Below, one piece after another: positions 21,561-29,886 of a stretch of 32,893 nucleotides of DNA (its first letter is position 1; the number at the start of each line of letters is the position of its first letter). The DNA comes from DTJG01 sp964532995 (GTDB lineage Bacteria; Ratteibacteria; UBA8468; B48-G9; DTJG01). The DNA lies in NCBI GenBank assembly GCA_964532995.1, contig CAZHJN010000022.1:1-32893 (forward strand), written 5' to 3'. The position numbers and the translations under genes were made by a program. The notes beneath the pieces are model-generated. The model searched no databases. It was not told where the DNA came from and was given only the letters and a program-made list of their open reading frames with translations.

Positions 21561-23348
21561 TTAAAAGAAGAGAGATTCAGTAAAGACGGTCTGAAAATCC
21601 GTATACCTTGATAACTCCACTGTTTTTGTTTTTCTCGCTATCTCAGAAAATTCATGTTTCAATCGTGAATCACACAAAAAAAGAAGGGTTGATGCAAGTG
21701 AGGTATTACCTGAAGGAATAATTCTTTCTGCAGGAAAATCAGGTAACATTTTAAGTTTTTTTATGTTTTCCACACTCACAAAATTACCAAGAGCACCTGC
21801 AAGATACACACTTTCTATATCTTCTGGTTTAACTCCCTCTATCCTCATAAGTATCTCTATTCCGCTTCTGATGGCTGCTTTTGCTGCCTGGAATTCTCTG
21901 ATGTCCTTCTGTGTGATATATACAGAATCTGCCTGGTCCGGCTCAAAAACAAAGATGTAGCCACCATCCTGTTTCCTCATATATTTTTTTAATTCAGATT
22001 CTGAATTCTCTTCAAATCTCCCGGCCTCACCTATAATCCCATATTGTCTCATCAGGCTGATAACATCCACAAGTCCTGAACCGCATATACCCTTCAAATT
22101 ATTTCCGCCTATCACCTGCCACCTGATGGATCCATCTGAAAACCAGCATTTTTCCATTGCTCCTGTCTGCGCTCGCATACCGCAGCTGATCCTGCCTCCT
22201 TCAAATGCTGGACCAGCAGCAGTGGATGTTGCGATAATACCGTCTCTGTTTCCTATAACTATCTCTCCATTTGTTCCAATGTCAATACCCATCTGAATTT
22301 TTTCTGACCTGTGTATACCTGTGGCAAGAATAAGACCGGCTGTGTCTCCACCAACAAAACCACCCAGAACAGGAAACACAAAAACAATACCTTCAGGATT
22401 AATATGTAAATTTGTCCTTGTTGCAGTTGTCTCAACAGGTCCCTTAATCACCGGGTTAAAAGGGATCCTGCTCATAGAATTCAAGGGAAGTTTCAAAAAA
22501 ATATGTTCCATAACAGTGTTTCCTGACAGAACAAACTGGTATATGTTTTGATTTTTTATGCCCGCTGTTCTTACCGCTACATCTATCATTTTATTTATTT
22601 CGTCAACAATAACCGCATTGAGTTTATTCAATCCATCACCTTTCAGACTGAAGTCAATTCTGCTTATCACATCATCCCCGAATTTTATCTGCGGGTTCGG
22701 TCTGACAATTGTTACTATTTCACGGCATTCCTCCAGGTCAAATACGGTTAAAACCATTGTTGTTGTACCTAGGTCAAAACCAATGCCATACATATGATTT
22801 TTTGCACCCCGGTTTTCAATAGAAATGAGCCTTCCATTATAAAAAATGCCAGTGAATTCAGTTTCCCGACAGAGTGAAGAATTTCTGAAAATAAAAGGAT
22901 TAACTGATTCTGTGTCCAAACCAAGGTGAAAAGCAATCTGTTCCTGAAGGGAAACAGGATTTTCAAGAGTAATTGATGGAATATGAAAATCTTTTTTCAT
23001 AAAAGATGGGTTCTTTTCAAACTTCTCACATAAAAATTTTGATGTCAGAATCTTGTGGTATGATGGAGCCCCGCTCTCAATAAAAATTCTTGAAACAGCA
23101 AAAATTCTTGACTGACAGGCAAGTCGCCATCCATCTTTTATTTTTTCACCAAGCAGTTTTTTTTCGGTTTCAGTTGGGGCTGATGCACCCTCAAGAATTT
23201 TTACACCGCACTTCCCACAGATACCTTTTCCACCACAGGGAAGCTCAAAAGCAATTCCTGCTTTTTCAATAGCAGAAATTACTCTGCTTCCATAAGGCAC
23301 TTCAACCTCAATCATACCAGGCTCAAAAATGACCTTTATGTTTTTCAT
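21561..23348 (-). CDS. RACo-like ASKHA/2Fe-2S reductive activator of corrinoid proteins
   Basis: 595 residues. The N-terminal [2Fe-2S] ferredoxin domain has Cys38, Cys44, Cys47 (CGGKGICGKC) and Cys78. A linker follows, then a two-lobed ASKHA ATPase region (from about residue 185) with GIGFDLGTTTMVLTVFD, FVLSGNTVMEHIF, GIDIGTNGEIVIGN and VYLAGALGNFVS. This is the layout of RACo from acetogens and related activators, which use ATP to return the cobalt of corrinoid iron-sulfur or methyltransferase proteins from Co(II) to Co(I). It implies corrinoid-dependent methyl transfer (Wood-Ljungdahl or demethylation), although no corrinoid protein is in the window. The ATG lies 25 bases after the deacetylase stop. 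Family sure, substrate inferred. Confidence 0.9.
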   Translation of the reverse strand: MKNIKVIFEPGMIEVEVPYGSRVISAIEKAGIAFELPCGGKGICGKCGVKILEGASAPTETEKKLLGEKIKDGWRLACQSRIFAVSRIFIESGAPSYHKILTSKFLCEKFEKNPSFMKKDFHIPSITLENPVSLQEQIAFHLGLDTESVNPFIFRNSSLCRETEFTGIFYNGRLISIENRGAKNHMYGIGFDLGTTTMVLTVFDLEECREIVTIVRPNPQIKFGDDVISRIDFSLKGDGLNKLNAVIVDEINKMIDVAVRTAGIKNQNIYQFVLSGNTVMEHIFLKLPLNSMSRIPFNPVIKGPVETTATRTNLHINPEGIVFVFPVLGGFVGGDTAGLILATGIHRSEKIQMGIDIGTNGEIVIGNRDGIIATSTAAGPAFEGGRISCGMRAQTGAMEKCWFSDGSIRWQVIGGNNLKGICGSGLVDVISLMRQYGIIGEAGRFEENSESELKKYMRKQDGGYIFVFEPDQADSVYITQKDIREFQAAKAAIRSGIEILMRIEGVKPEDIESVYLAGALGNFVSVENIKKLKMLPDFPAERIIPSGNTSLASTLLFLCDSRLKHEFSEIARKTKTVELSRYTDFQTVFTESLFF

Positions 23349-23373
23349 TCTGAAATCCTTTTTCTGTTAAGCG

Positions 23374-24252
23374 TTAACGACATCTTTCCCAGCCAGAAAG
23401 AAAACAGAAAAAACTATTACCGATTGATTTTACATCATAACCGCCTTCAAGAACAATAAAAACAGGAACAGAAATACCTGTGGCTATCATCTTCACCATA
23501 TGATAATAATCTGAATCACCGAAACAAAAATCAAGCAAAGGGTCATTTTTATGTGTATCAAAACCGAGTGAAATCCCGACTATATCAGGGCCAAACCTGT
23601 TTATCAGGGCTATTGACTCAAAAAGACAGATTTTATAATCAGAAAATCCTGTGCCCTTTTTAACAGGGAAATTATAACAGTTTGAAAAACTCATAACTCC
23701 TGTATATGGATACGCATAACCCTGATGTATTGAAACATATACAACCTGTTTTGAATCCCTGAATATAGACTCTGTGCCATTACCATGATGGCCATCCAGA
23801 TCAAGTATAGCAACTTTTTTTACTGATTTCAGGCATTGTCTGACAGCAACAGCGATATTATTGAAGTAACAGAATCCACCTAAAAATCCATTTCCTGCGT
23901 GGTGCCCCGGCGGACGCACAAGCGCTACAGCGTCTTTTTTTTCAAGCGCCAGGTGAGCGGCAAAAGCAGCACCACCTGCAGCAAGAGAGGCATATCTGTA
24001 AATATCGGGAATATTAGGCGTATCCGGATCAAAAAAGCTGTTTTTTTTCACAATGTCAATATGTGTCTGTGAGTGTACCTCTAAAAGCAGTGATTCTGGA
24101 GCTTCTTCAAACTCCAAGAAATTGTTCCTTCCTTTCTTTTTGAGAAAACTGACGATTGCTTCAAGCCTTTCTGGACTTTCTGGATGCCCTGGTTCTCTGT
24201 ATTCAAGAAGTTCTTTTCTGAAAAGGATTTCCATAACGATATTTTTTACCAT
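23374..24252 (-). CDS. Histone-deacetylase-family (AcuC/HDAC-like) deacetylase
   Basis: Zinc-dependent amidohydrolase of the arginase/deacetylase fold; bacterial members act on acetyl-lysine (AcuC on acetyl-CoA synthetase), acetylpolyamines or other amides. Active-site motifs are intact: RPPGHHAG (113-120), LDLDGHHGNGTE (150-161, zinc ligands Asp153 and His155), GFDTHKNDP (zinc ligand Asp232) and LEGGYD (Tyr272). The length of 292 suits a single catalytic domain. The start is ambiguous: ATG at 24252 or MEIL at 24234, neither with a good ribosome site; the second is nearer to typical N-termini. First gene of a minus-strand operon with the RACo-like and PriA-like genes. Confidence 0.9.
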   Translation of the reverse strand: MVKNIVMEILFRKELLEYREPGHPESPERLEAIVSFLKKKGRNNFLEFEEAPESLLLEVHSQTHIDIVKKNSFFDPDTPNIPDIYRYASLAAGGAAFAAHLALEKKDAVALVRPPGHHAGNGFLGGFCYFNNIAVAVRQCLKSVKKVAILDLDGHHGNGTESIFRDSKQVVYVSIHQGYAYPYTGVMSFSNCYNFPVKKGTGFSDYKICLFESIALINRFGPDIVGISLGFDTHKNDPLLDFCFGDSDYYHMVKMIATGISVPVFIVLEGGYDVKSIGNSFFCFLSGWERCR

Positions 24253-24264
24253 ATAATAGTACTA

Positions 24265-24292
24265 TTGACAATATCGCTTTTGATGGTAAACT
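24265..24292 (+). promoter_or_regulatory. Sigma-70-type promoter for rplY-pth operon
   Basis: Perfect TTGACA at 24265-24270, a 16-base spacer and TAAACT at 24287-24292 in the short divergent region between the deacetylase gene and rplY. The rplY ATG is at 24331 after GGGGGAA. Confidence 0.65.
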
Positions 24293-24330
24293 TTATTTGC
24301 TGCTTTTATTTACCTTCGGGGGAACAAAAA

Positions 24331-25050
24331 ATGACAGAAAAAGAGAAAAAACAGGAAAAGTTTATTGCAAAGCCACGAGATTCTGCTGGCAAGGGTGTTG
24401 CCAGGGCGCTCAGAAGAACAGGTTTGATACCCGGTATACTTTATGGTGCAGGCGAAGAAAACAAACTCATTTATGTTGACAGAAAATCTGCAGAGAAAGT
24501 ATTCAGGCACTCTGCCGCACACAACATAATGGCTGACCTTACCATTGAAGAATCAGGCTCTCAGAACCAGCTTAAAACAATAGTGAAAGACATTCAGGTG
24601 GATCCTATTACAGGTGAAATACTTCATATTGATTTCTATCATATAGGTAAGAATCAGCCTGTCAGACTGAGTATTCCTGTGAAACTGATCGGTGAATGCA
24701 CGGATGTAAAAGAAGGTGGAATTCTGGAACAGGAATTAAGAGAAATTGAGGTTGAAGGACTGCCAAATGCAATTCCCGAAAACATAGAGATTGACATTGC
24801 AAATCTGAAAATAAATCAGAGTATCCACATAAGGGATGTAAAACTCCCTGAAGGCGTTCGTGCGCTTGTGGATTCTGAGCATGTGGTTGTTACAATACTT
24901 GCTCCTAAAGCAGAAGAGGTACCTGTGACAGAAGAAGTAGCTGCAGCCCAGACAGAAGAAGTTCAGCAACCCAAGGTTATCACCGAGGAGATCGCTGAAG
25001 AGCGAAGAAAAGAAAAAGAAGCTAAGAAAGAGACTGAAAAAGGTACTTAA
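24331..25050 (+). CDS. rplY: 50S ribosomal protein L25 (long CTC form)
   Basis: Binds 5S rRNA in the large subunit; the long form is also called general stress protein CTC. Residues about 8-100 are the L25 beta-barrel (KPRDSAGKGVARALRRTGLIPGILYG, then DIQVDPITGEILHIDFYHI). Residues about 100-200 are the CTC C-terminal domain with VKEGGILEQELREIEVEGLPNAIPENIEIDI. A charged Glu/Lys-rich tail follows. I chose the ATG at 24331 (239 residues) because GGGGGAA precedes it and MTEKEKK is a sensible start; the frame is open further upstream only by chance. pth follows with no gap, as in many bacteria. Confidence 0.96.
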   Translation: MTEKEKKQEKFIAKPRDSAGKGVARALRRTGLIPGILYGAGEENKLIYVDRKSAEKVFRHSAAHNIMADLTIEESGSQNQLKTIVKDIQVDPITGEILHIDFYHIGKNQPVRLSIPVKLIGECTDVKEGGILEQELREIEVEGLPNAIPENIEIDIANLKINQSIHIRDVKLPEGVRALVDSEHVVVTILAPKAEEVPVTEEVAAAQTEEVQQPKVITEEIAEERRKEKEAKKETEKGT

Positions 25051-25626
25051 GTGGTTATCCTCGGTCTTGGAAATCCAGGGAAGAAATATCACAAAAACAG
25101 GCACAATATAGGAGCAAGACTTATTGAACAGCTGCGTAAAAAAGCAATTTCAACCAATCAGGTCTGGAAACAAAAGTATTTTTCTGCATCTGAAATAGTA
25201 ATATCCTCACAACAGGTGATTGTTGCTGCTCCACGCACATTTATGAATGAAAGTGGACTGGCTGCACTCAGTATTTGCACAAAATTTGATATAAAACCCC
25301 AGGAGCTGATGGTGGTTTATGATGATATAAACCTTGAAAAAGGTGTTTTGAGAATAAGAAAAAAAGGCAGCAGTGGCGGCCACAAGGGAGTTCAGTCAAT
25401 AATAGATTATCTTGGAACAGAAGAATTTCCGAGAATTAAGATGGGAATAGGTATGCCAGAACCAAAACATGACCTTGTTGAATATGTACTGTCTGATTTT
25501 CCAGAGGAAGAAAAAGATATTGTACAGCAACTGATAACTGATGGAACTATGGCTGTTGAACTGATTCTGAACGAGGGTATTGAAAAAGCAATGGCGGTAA
25601 TTAACGGTAAACGGAGAACTATATGA
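25051..25626 (+). CDS. pth: Peptidyl-tRNA hydrolase
   Basis: Releases tRNA from prematurely dropped peptidyl-tRNAs. Catalytic residues of the bacterial family are present: Asn9 in GLGNPGKKY, His18 in RHNIG, Asn66 in FMNESG and Asp91 in VVYDDINLEKG, with the signature SSGGHKGVQSII. The length of 191 is normal. The GTG start directly follows the rplY stop with AAAGGT upstream, and the stop overlaps the malic enzyme start (ATGA), so three genes are translationally linked. Confidence 0.97.
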   Translation: MVILGLGNPGKKYHKNRHNIGARLIEQLRKKAISTNQVWKQKYFSASEIVISSQQVIVAAPRTFMNESGLAALSICTKFDIKPQELMVVYDDINLEKGVLRIRKKGSSGGHKGVQSIIDYLGTEEFPRIKMGIGMPEPKHDLVEYVLSDFPEEEKDIVQQLITDGTMAVELILNEGIEKAMAVINGKRRTI

Positions 25627-26780
25627 TAAAGATTGACAGAGAAAAAATTCTTCAAGCGCATATTAAAGGAAAACTGGGAATTTCAATAAGAACACCCCTG
25701 AAAACAAAAGAAGACCTTTCAATCGCATATACCCCGGGTGTGGCTGATGTATGCCGAATCATTGAAAAGGATATTTCTCTTGCCTATAAATACACAATAA
25801 AGGCAAACTCAGTGGCTGTTGTAAGTGATGGAAGCGCGGTGCTTGGACTTGGAGACATAGGGCCAGAAGCAGCAATGCCTGTAATGGAAGGCAAGGCAAT
25901 ACTTTTCAAGGAATTTGGTGGAGTCGATGCCTATCCCATCTGTCTTTCAACAAAAAATGTCAGAAAAATAATTGAAATAGTTTGTGCTATTGCGCCTGGA
26001 TTTGGTGGAATAAACCTTGAAGACATTTCAAGCCCAAGATGTTTTATCATTGAGAAAACCTTGAAGAAAAAATTGAAAATTCCGGTTTTTCACGATGACC
26101 AGCATGGAACAGCTGTGGTTGTGCTTGCGACAATCATCAACAGTTTGAAACTTGTTGAAAAAAAACCGGAAAGTGTTAGGGTTGTTATCAATGGCGCCGG
26201 TGCAGCAGGAATTGCGGTTACAAAGATACTTCGCAGGTATGGAATAAAAACAATTCTGATGTGCGACAGAAATGGAATACTGTGCAAAAGCAGAAAAAAT
26301 GGAATGAATTCTGCCAAGCGTGAGATTCTTAGATACCTGGTGAATTCAAAAAGCGGTAATCTTGCCGATGCTTTTTGCGATGCGGACATTTTCATAGGTC
26401 TTTCAGGCCCAGGTCTTGTAACAGAACAGATGGTAAAAAGCATGAAACCCGATCCAATCATTTTTGCGATGGCAAATCCTGTTCCTGAGATAATGCCGGA
26501 AAAAGCAAAAAAGGCGGGAGCATTCATTGTTGGTACAGGAAGAAGCGATTATCCGAATCAGATAAATAATCTGCTTGCATTTCCCGGTATTTTCAGGGGA
26601 GCACTTGATGCTAAAGCACGGCAGATCACAGAGGAAATGAAAATAGAAGCAGCTAAAGCAATAGCAGGCATCATCCCTGAAAAAAAACTGAATCCTGAAT
26701 ATGTTATTCCCTCGCCATTTAACAGGGATGTAGCAAAGGCAGTTGCAGAAGCAGTTAAGAAAGTCGCCCTTTCAGAATAA
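25623..26780 (+). CDS. NAD(P)-dependent malic enzyme (short form)
   Basis: Decarboxylates malate to pyruvate with reduction of NAD(P), or runs in reverse. The short bacterial form (385 residues) has YTPGVADVCR (36-45), SDGSAVLGLGDIGPEAAMPVMEGKA with the catalytic lysine (Lys91), the metal ligands in GINLEDIS (Glu133, Asp134) and FHDDQHGTA (Asp158/159), and the dinucleotide fold GAGAAG (191-196). No phosphotransacetylase domain is fused. Cofactor preference is not decided. It overlaps pth by 4 bases. Pyruvate production would link it to PorG/PorD at 9307 if those belong to a pyruvate:ferredoxin oxidoreductase. Confidence 0.93.
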   Translation: MIKIDREKILQAHIKGKLGISIRTPLKTKEDLSIAYTPGVADVCRIIEKDISLAYKYTIKANSVAVVSDGSAVLGLGDIGPEAAMPVMEGKAILFKEFGGVDAYPICLSTKNVRKIIEIVCAIAPGFGGINLEDISSPRCFIIEKTLKKKLKIPVFHDDQHGTAVVVLATIINSLKLVEKKPESVRVVINGAGAAGIAVTKILRRYGIKTILMCDRNGILCKSRKNGMNSAKREILRYLVNSKSGNLADAFCDADIFIGLSGPGLVTEQMVKSMKPDPIIFAMANPVPEIMPEKAKKAGAFIVGTGRSDYPNQINNLLAFPGIFRGALDAKARQITEEMKIEAAKAIAGIIPEKKLNPEYVIPSPFNRDVAKAVAEAVKKVALSE

Positions 26781-26781
26781 A

Positions 26782-27192
26782 ATGGTTTATCTCTTTTTAA
26801 GCGCGACCATTTTTGCAATTGTTGCTCTGATATACAAGTATGCAAATCAGGCTGGCTGCGATAGTATATCAATAATTGCAGCTGAGAGAATCTCTGCTGT
26901 ATTCTTCATCACGCTTTTTATGCTATTCTTCGATAAATTCCAACCATCAACCGCAGTAACATTTCTTGGTTTTGCAGGTGGTATAACAATATTCATCTCA
27001 AGACTGGCTCTGCTTCTATCGCTGAAATACGGCAAAATATCAAGTTCATGGACTGCTGTTAATCTATCTGTTGTTATACCAACCATCGCTTCCATTTTTT
27101 TCTGGAAGGAAATTCCTGGCATCAGACAACTGATAGGGCTTCTTCTTGTGCCACTGGCGATTTATCTTCTTCAGGAAAAGGAGAAGGACTAA
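26782..27192 (+). CDS. Half-size EamA/DMT-family membrane protein (first of pair)
   Basis: 136 residues with four to five membrane helices and the EamA-domain ending WKEIPGIRQLIGLLLVPLAIYLL. Complete drug/metabolite transporters carry two EamA repeats in one chain of about 300 residues; here each half is a separate gene. I choose the ATG at 26782, one base after the malic enzyme stop. An in-frame codon further upstream lies in that gene. The next gene follows with no gap, and the two products probably pair in the membrane. Substrate unknown. Confidence 0.75.
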   Translation: MVYLFLSATIFAIVALIYKYANQAGCDSISIIAAERISAVFFITLFMLFFDKFQPSTAVTFLGFAGGITIFISRLALLLSLKYGKISSSWTAVNLSVVIPTIASIFFWKEIPGIRQLIGLLLVPLAIYLLQEKEKD

Positions 27193-27603
27193 ATGTGGTT
27201 GAGATATATTCTTATAAGCTTTTTTCTCTGCGGTATATCAGATACAACATGGAAAATGGCAGGTGAAGTGGCAAAAGATTCCGTAAATTCATATCTGCTC
27301 ATTTTTCACATTTCTGCGCTTCTGGCTGCCATCACAGCAGTGAAACTGAAAAAGAATAAAATCAGCAGGTTAGAATTTTCCCTTGGCTGGGTAATTGGAT
27401 TTCTTCTTATTGCTGGTGGAATTTGCTCTCTTAAAGCAATCGTACAACTTCCCGGGATTGTATTTTTTCCCGTTGCAAGCAGCGCAAGCCTTTTGCTTGT
27501 GACAATCCTTGCACACATAATCTGGAAGGAAAAACCTGATTTACGCCAGATTTTTGGTCTTCTTATCGCATGTGCATCTATTTTACTTATCGCACTTGAG
27601 TGA
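27193..27603 (+). CDS. Half-size EamA/DMT-family membrane protein (second of pair)
   Basis: 136 residues, about four membrane helices, ending WKEKPDLRQIFGLLIACASILLIALE, which parallels the ending of the preceding protein. It begins immediately after the TAA of its partner (TAA-ATG) and has its own start. The pair looks like a two-gene version of a ten-helix exporter rather than a broken gene. The 3' end overlaps the convergent alpha/beta hydrolase gene by 17 bases. Substrate unknown. Confidence 0.75.
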   Translation: MWLRYILISFFLCGISDTTWKMAGEVAKDSVNSYLLIFHISALLAAITAVKLKKNKISRLEFSLGWVIGFLLIAGGICSLKAIVQLPGIVFFPVASSASLLLVTILAHIIWKEKPDLRQIFGLLIACASILLIALE

Positions 27604-28360
27604 AAAGAAAGTTCATAGCTTTTTCTACAGGATGAAAATCCTTCACAGGTGAATCATGGTCCCCATTTTCTATCTCATGGTAAAAAATGCTTATTTTTTC
27701 TTTCACTGCGTTCCTAACAAAGTACCTTGAATGTTCAACCGATATCAATTTATCAGAATCTCCATGAATTATTGCGATTGGTATGTTTTTCAATGCCTTC
27801 ATATGCCTTATGCTTGATCGCTCCATATACTCTTTTCTTGACTGTTCAGGATTCCCACCGTATGCAATTTCAATTCCGTATGCAAGCTGTTTTTGATTTT
27901 GGTTTCCATTTATCCATTCATAATACAGCTTTTCCATATCTGTCGCAGGACACAACGCCAGAACTCCATTGATGGAATCAGGGTTTCTTGAAGCAAAAAT
28001 AAGGCTACTTGTTCCACCCATTGAACCCCCCATTATATAAACCCTTTCAGTTTTGAACTCTTTTTTGAGAAGACCTGTGAGCTGTCTTGTGTCATGTTCT
28101 GCAGCCGGATTCATCCATGAATCTCCCCTGTATTCAGGACACGCATAAACAAAATTTTCAGCATAAAGAAAATCCTGAATTTTCGCAAATATTCCATTGA
28201 AAATTTCCCTGTTAAATCCCTGTTGCATGTGGTTTGTGGCACCGTGAAGATATACAACAATCCCACTGGCAGGAAACTTCCATGAGCCTCTGAAAAGGCA
28301 TTCCTGACCTGGCCCATCAAACTCTGAGACAAATTTTAATTTTTCAATTTCTGCATGCAA
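27587..28360 (-). CDS. Alpha/beta hydrolase (prolyl-oligopeptidase/esterase-like)
   Basis: 257 residues. An alpha/beta-hydrolase core has the oxyanion region VVYLHGATNH, the nucleophile elbow GGSMGGTSS (Ser113), the acid in HGDSDKLIS (Asp203) and the histidine in NGDHDSP (His235). No signal peptide is present, so it is cytoplasmic. Relatives include acyl esterases and S9-type peptidases; in this operon it may de-esterify a carbohydrate or lactone, which is inference. It is the last gene of the minus-strand sugar operon and overlaps the preceding membrane-protein gene by 25 bases. Confidence 0.85.
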   Translation of the reverse strand: MHAEIEKLKFVSEFDGPGQECLFRGSWKFPASGIVVYLHGATNHMQQGFNREIFNGIFAKIQDFLYAENFVYACPEYRGDSWMNPAAEHDTRQLTGLLKKEFKTERVYIMGGSMGGTSSLIFASRNPDSINGVLALCPATDMEKLYYEWINGNQNQKQLAYGIEIAYGGNPEQSRKEYMERSSIRHMKALKNIPIAIIHGDSDKLISVEHSRYFVRNAVKEKISIFYHEIENGDHDSPVKDFHPVEKAMNFLFTQVR

Positions 28361-29082
28361 AACTGGCTCCAGAGGAATTTACCTGTTAATCTCAGGACCA
28401 CAATAAAAATGATCCATCCAAAGGCAATAGAAAAATAAATGTTTGTAAACTTCAAAAGGATTTTTGCTGCCATCATAAGCGATACAAGACATATTATCAA
28501 TAAAGGCATCTGTCTGCATATGCTTCTTAGCATAAATCTTCCTTCGTATGCTGCGATTACACCAACCATCGGGAAAACACTCATAAAACCAGAAAGATAT
28601 TTCTTTAAAGCCACAAGAAAAGAAACAACCGCAACAATCACAGGAATCTTTATCCATACAGGCAAATCTGTTCTGTAAGGATTTTCCTTGACACAGGGAG
28701 TAAAAAACGCAAGCGCCAGAGCAAAAAGCAAAACAACAAAAGCAGATACCCAGAAAGCAGTATCTGTTTCAGGCAGTATTTTCGCACAGATCACACCCAA
28801 AATACAATAAACAATCGCAAAAAATGCAATGGAAAACACAATGTTTATCCTGAGTTTTGAATGGAAAAACCATACTCCAGAGGTAAAAATGGTAAGATTG
28901 ACAAGTCCAACAACATTTGTGGCATTAATCAGCCCGCCGAGGGATATTGTTGCAAACGTGAATGGAAAAGGGAAAATAAGTATCAAAGACTTCTTTTCTG
29001 GATCAGAGGTATAGGTAAGAACTGTTGCCTGAATGGCAACAACACAGATTAAAACAATATCCCAGAAATTGAAATGAAACAT
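28336..29082 (-). CDS. Polytopic membrane protein of unknown function
   Basis: 248 residues with about seven or eight hydrophobic helices and short loops: around 8-25, 32-48, 55-72, 80-102, 106-126, 142-160, 185-205 and 210-232. One conserved-looking charged loop (KENPYRTDLPVWIK) lies in the middle. I do not recognise a family. It begins right after the stop of the amidohydrolase gene (29083) with no gap, and its end overlaps the alpha/beta hydrolase, so it is embedded in the sugar operon. It could be a transporter for the operon's substrate, but nothing in the sequence proves this. Confidence 0.7.
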   Translation of the reverse strand: MFHFNFWDIVLICVVAIQATVLTYTSDPEKKSLILIFPFPFTFATISLGGLINATNVVGLVNLTIFTSGVWFFHSKLRINIVFSIAFFAIVYCILGVICAKILPETDTAFWVSAFVVLLFALALAFFTPCVKENPYRTDLPVWIKIPVIVAVVSFLVALKKYLSGFMSVFPMVGVIAAYEGRFMLRSICRQMPLLIICLVSLMMAAKILLKFTNIYFSIAFGWIIFIVVLRLTGKFLWSQFCMQKLKN

Positions 29083-29886
29083 TCAGATTAAACCGGACAG
29101 AAGTTTTTCAGCGTTTATGTGAAAGATATCATGTGCCTGCTGGTCAGAAATACCAGCATCCAGAACAGCACCTATATAGTAATGATGATTGAACCATGGC
29201 CAGTCAGTTCCAAAAACAATCTGGCCTGAACCGACTTCATCAATGAATCTTTCAAATCCTCCTCTATCATCAACAACCGCACAGAGTTCTGCATAGACAT
29301 TTGGAAAATCCTTCATCAGTTGAACTGCTTTATCCCACTGTCCATGGCACGAATGACCCATAAGTATCTTTGCACCATGATATTTTTCAGCAACAATCCT
29401 GATCTGTTCAGGACCATCATACTGACTTCCACCCCAGGTATGCAGTAAAACAAGCAGGCCATTTTTATCAGCATATTTCCAGGCTGGTGCATAGTTTTCA
29501 TGGCTTATTGGCTTCTGATGATAGTCTGCAAGAAGTTTGAAACCCACAAAAACATCTTTATACTGTTCAAATTGGTCAACATCCTTTTCAATGATTTCAG
29601 GATAATTTGGATTAAGACCGCAATAAGCACGCAATCTATCTGGTAATCTTCTCACAACGTCTATATTTGCCCTGTTTCCGATATCAGGTGAAAAAAGAGT
29701 CCAGTGAGAACAGAAAATTAGCATCTTTATCCCTGCCCTATCAAGCCTTTTTGCTGTTATTTCAGGGTCAAAATCTCCGAAAGGAAAATAGATTCTGCTG
29801 TAAGAGCCCATATGAGCGTGCATATCATAAACAGGGCAACTGTCAATCTTACCTTTTTCAAGAAATTCTTTCCATAGAGTATTCAT
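29083..29886 (-). CDS. Amidohydrolase-superfamily TIM-barrel hydrolase (metal site intact)
   Basis: 267 residues, COG2159/amidohydrolase-2 type. Metal-ligand positions are present: HxH in VYDMHAHMG (His23, His25), His149 in LLHTWGG, His178 in MGHSCHG and Asp228 in FGTDWPW. Relatives are decarboxylases, lactonases and hydrolases of sugar-derived or aromatic acids. It overlaps the next upstream amidohydrolase-like gene by 4 bases, and both belong to an operon with aminotransferase and isomerase genes, which favours a carbohydrate lactone or amide substrate over an aromatic one. Exact reaction unknown. Confidence 0.85.
   Translation of the reverse strand: MNTLWKEFLEKGKIDSCPVYDMHAHMGSYSRIYFPFGDFDPEITAKRLDRAGIKMLIFCSHWTLFSPDIGNRANIDVVRRLPDRLRAYCGLNPNYPEIIEKDVDQFEQYKDVFVGFKLLADYHQKPISHENYAPAWKYADKNGLLVLLHTWGGSQYDGPEQIRIVAEKYHGAKILMGHSCHGQWDKAVQLMKDFPNVYAELCAVVDDRGGFERFIDEVGSGQIVFGTDWPWFNHHYYIGAVLDAGISDQQAHDIFHINAEKLLSGLI

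Noticed and set aside
26090..26527. Minus-strand open frame (145 codons) opposite malic enzyme
   Set aside because: Shadow of a well-supported gene; hydrophobic by complementarity with no family resemblance or ribosome site.
26782..27603. A single EamA gene broken by a nonsense mutation or frameshift
   Set aside because: The second half begins with a proper ATG directly after the TAA and both halves have complete, similar ends, so a native two-gene arrangement is more likely.
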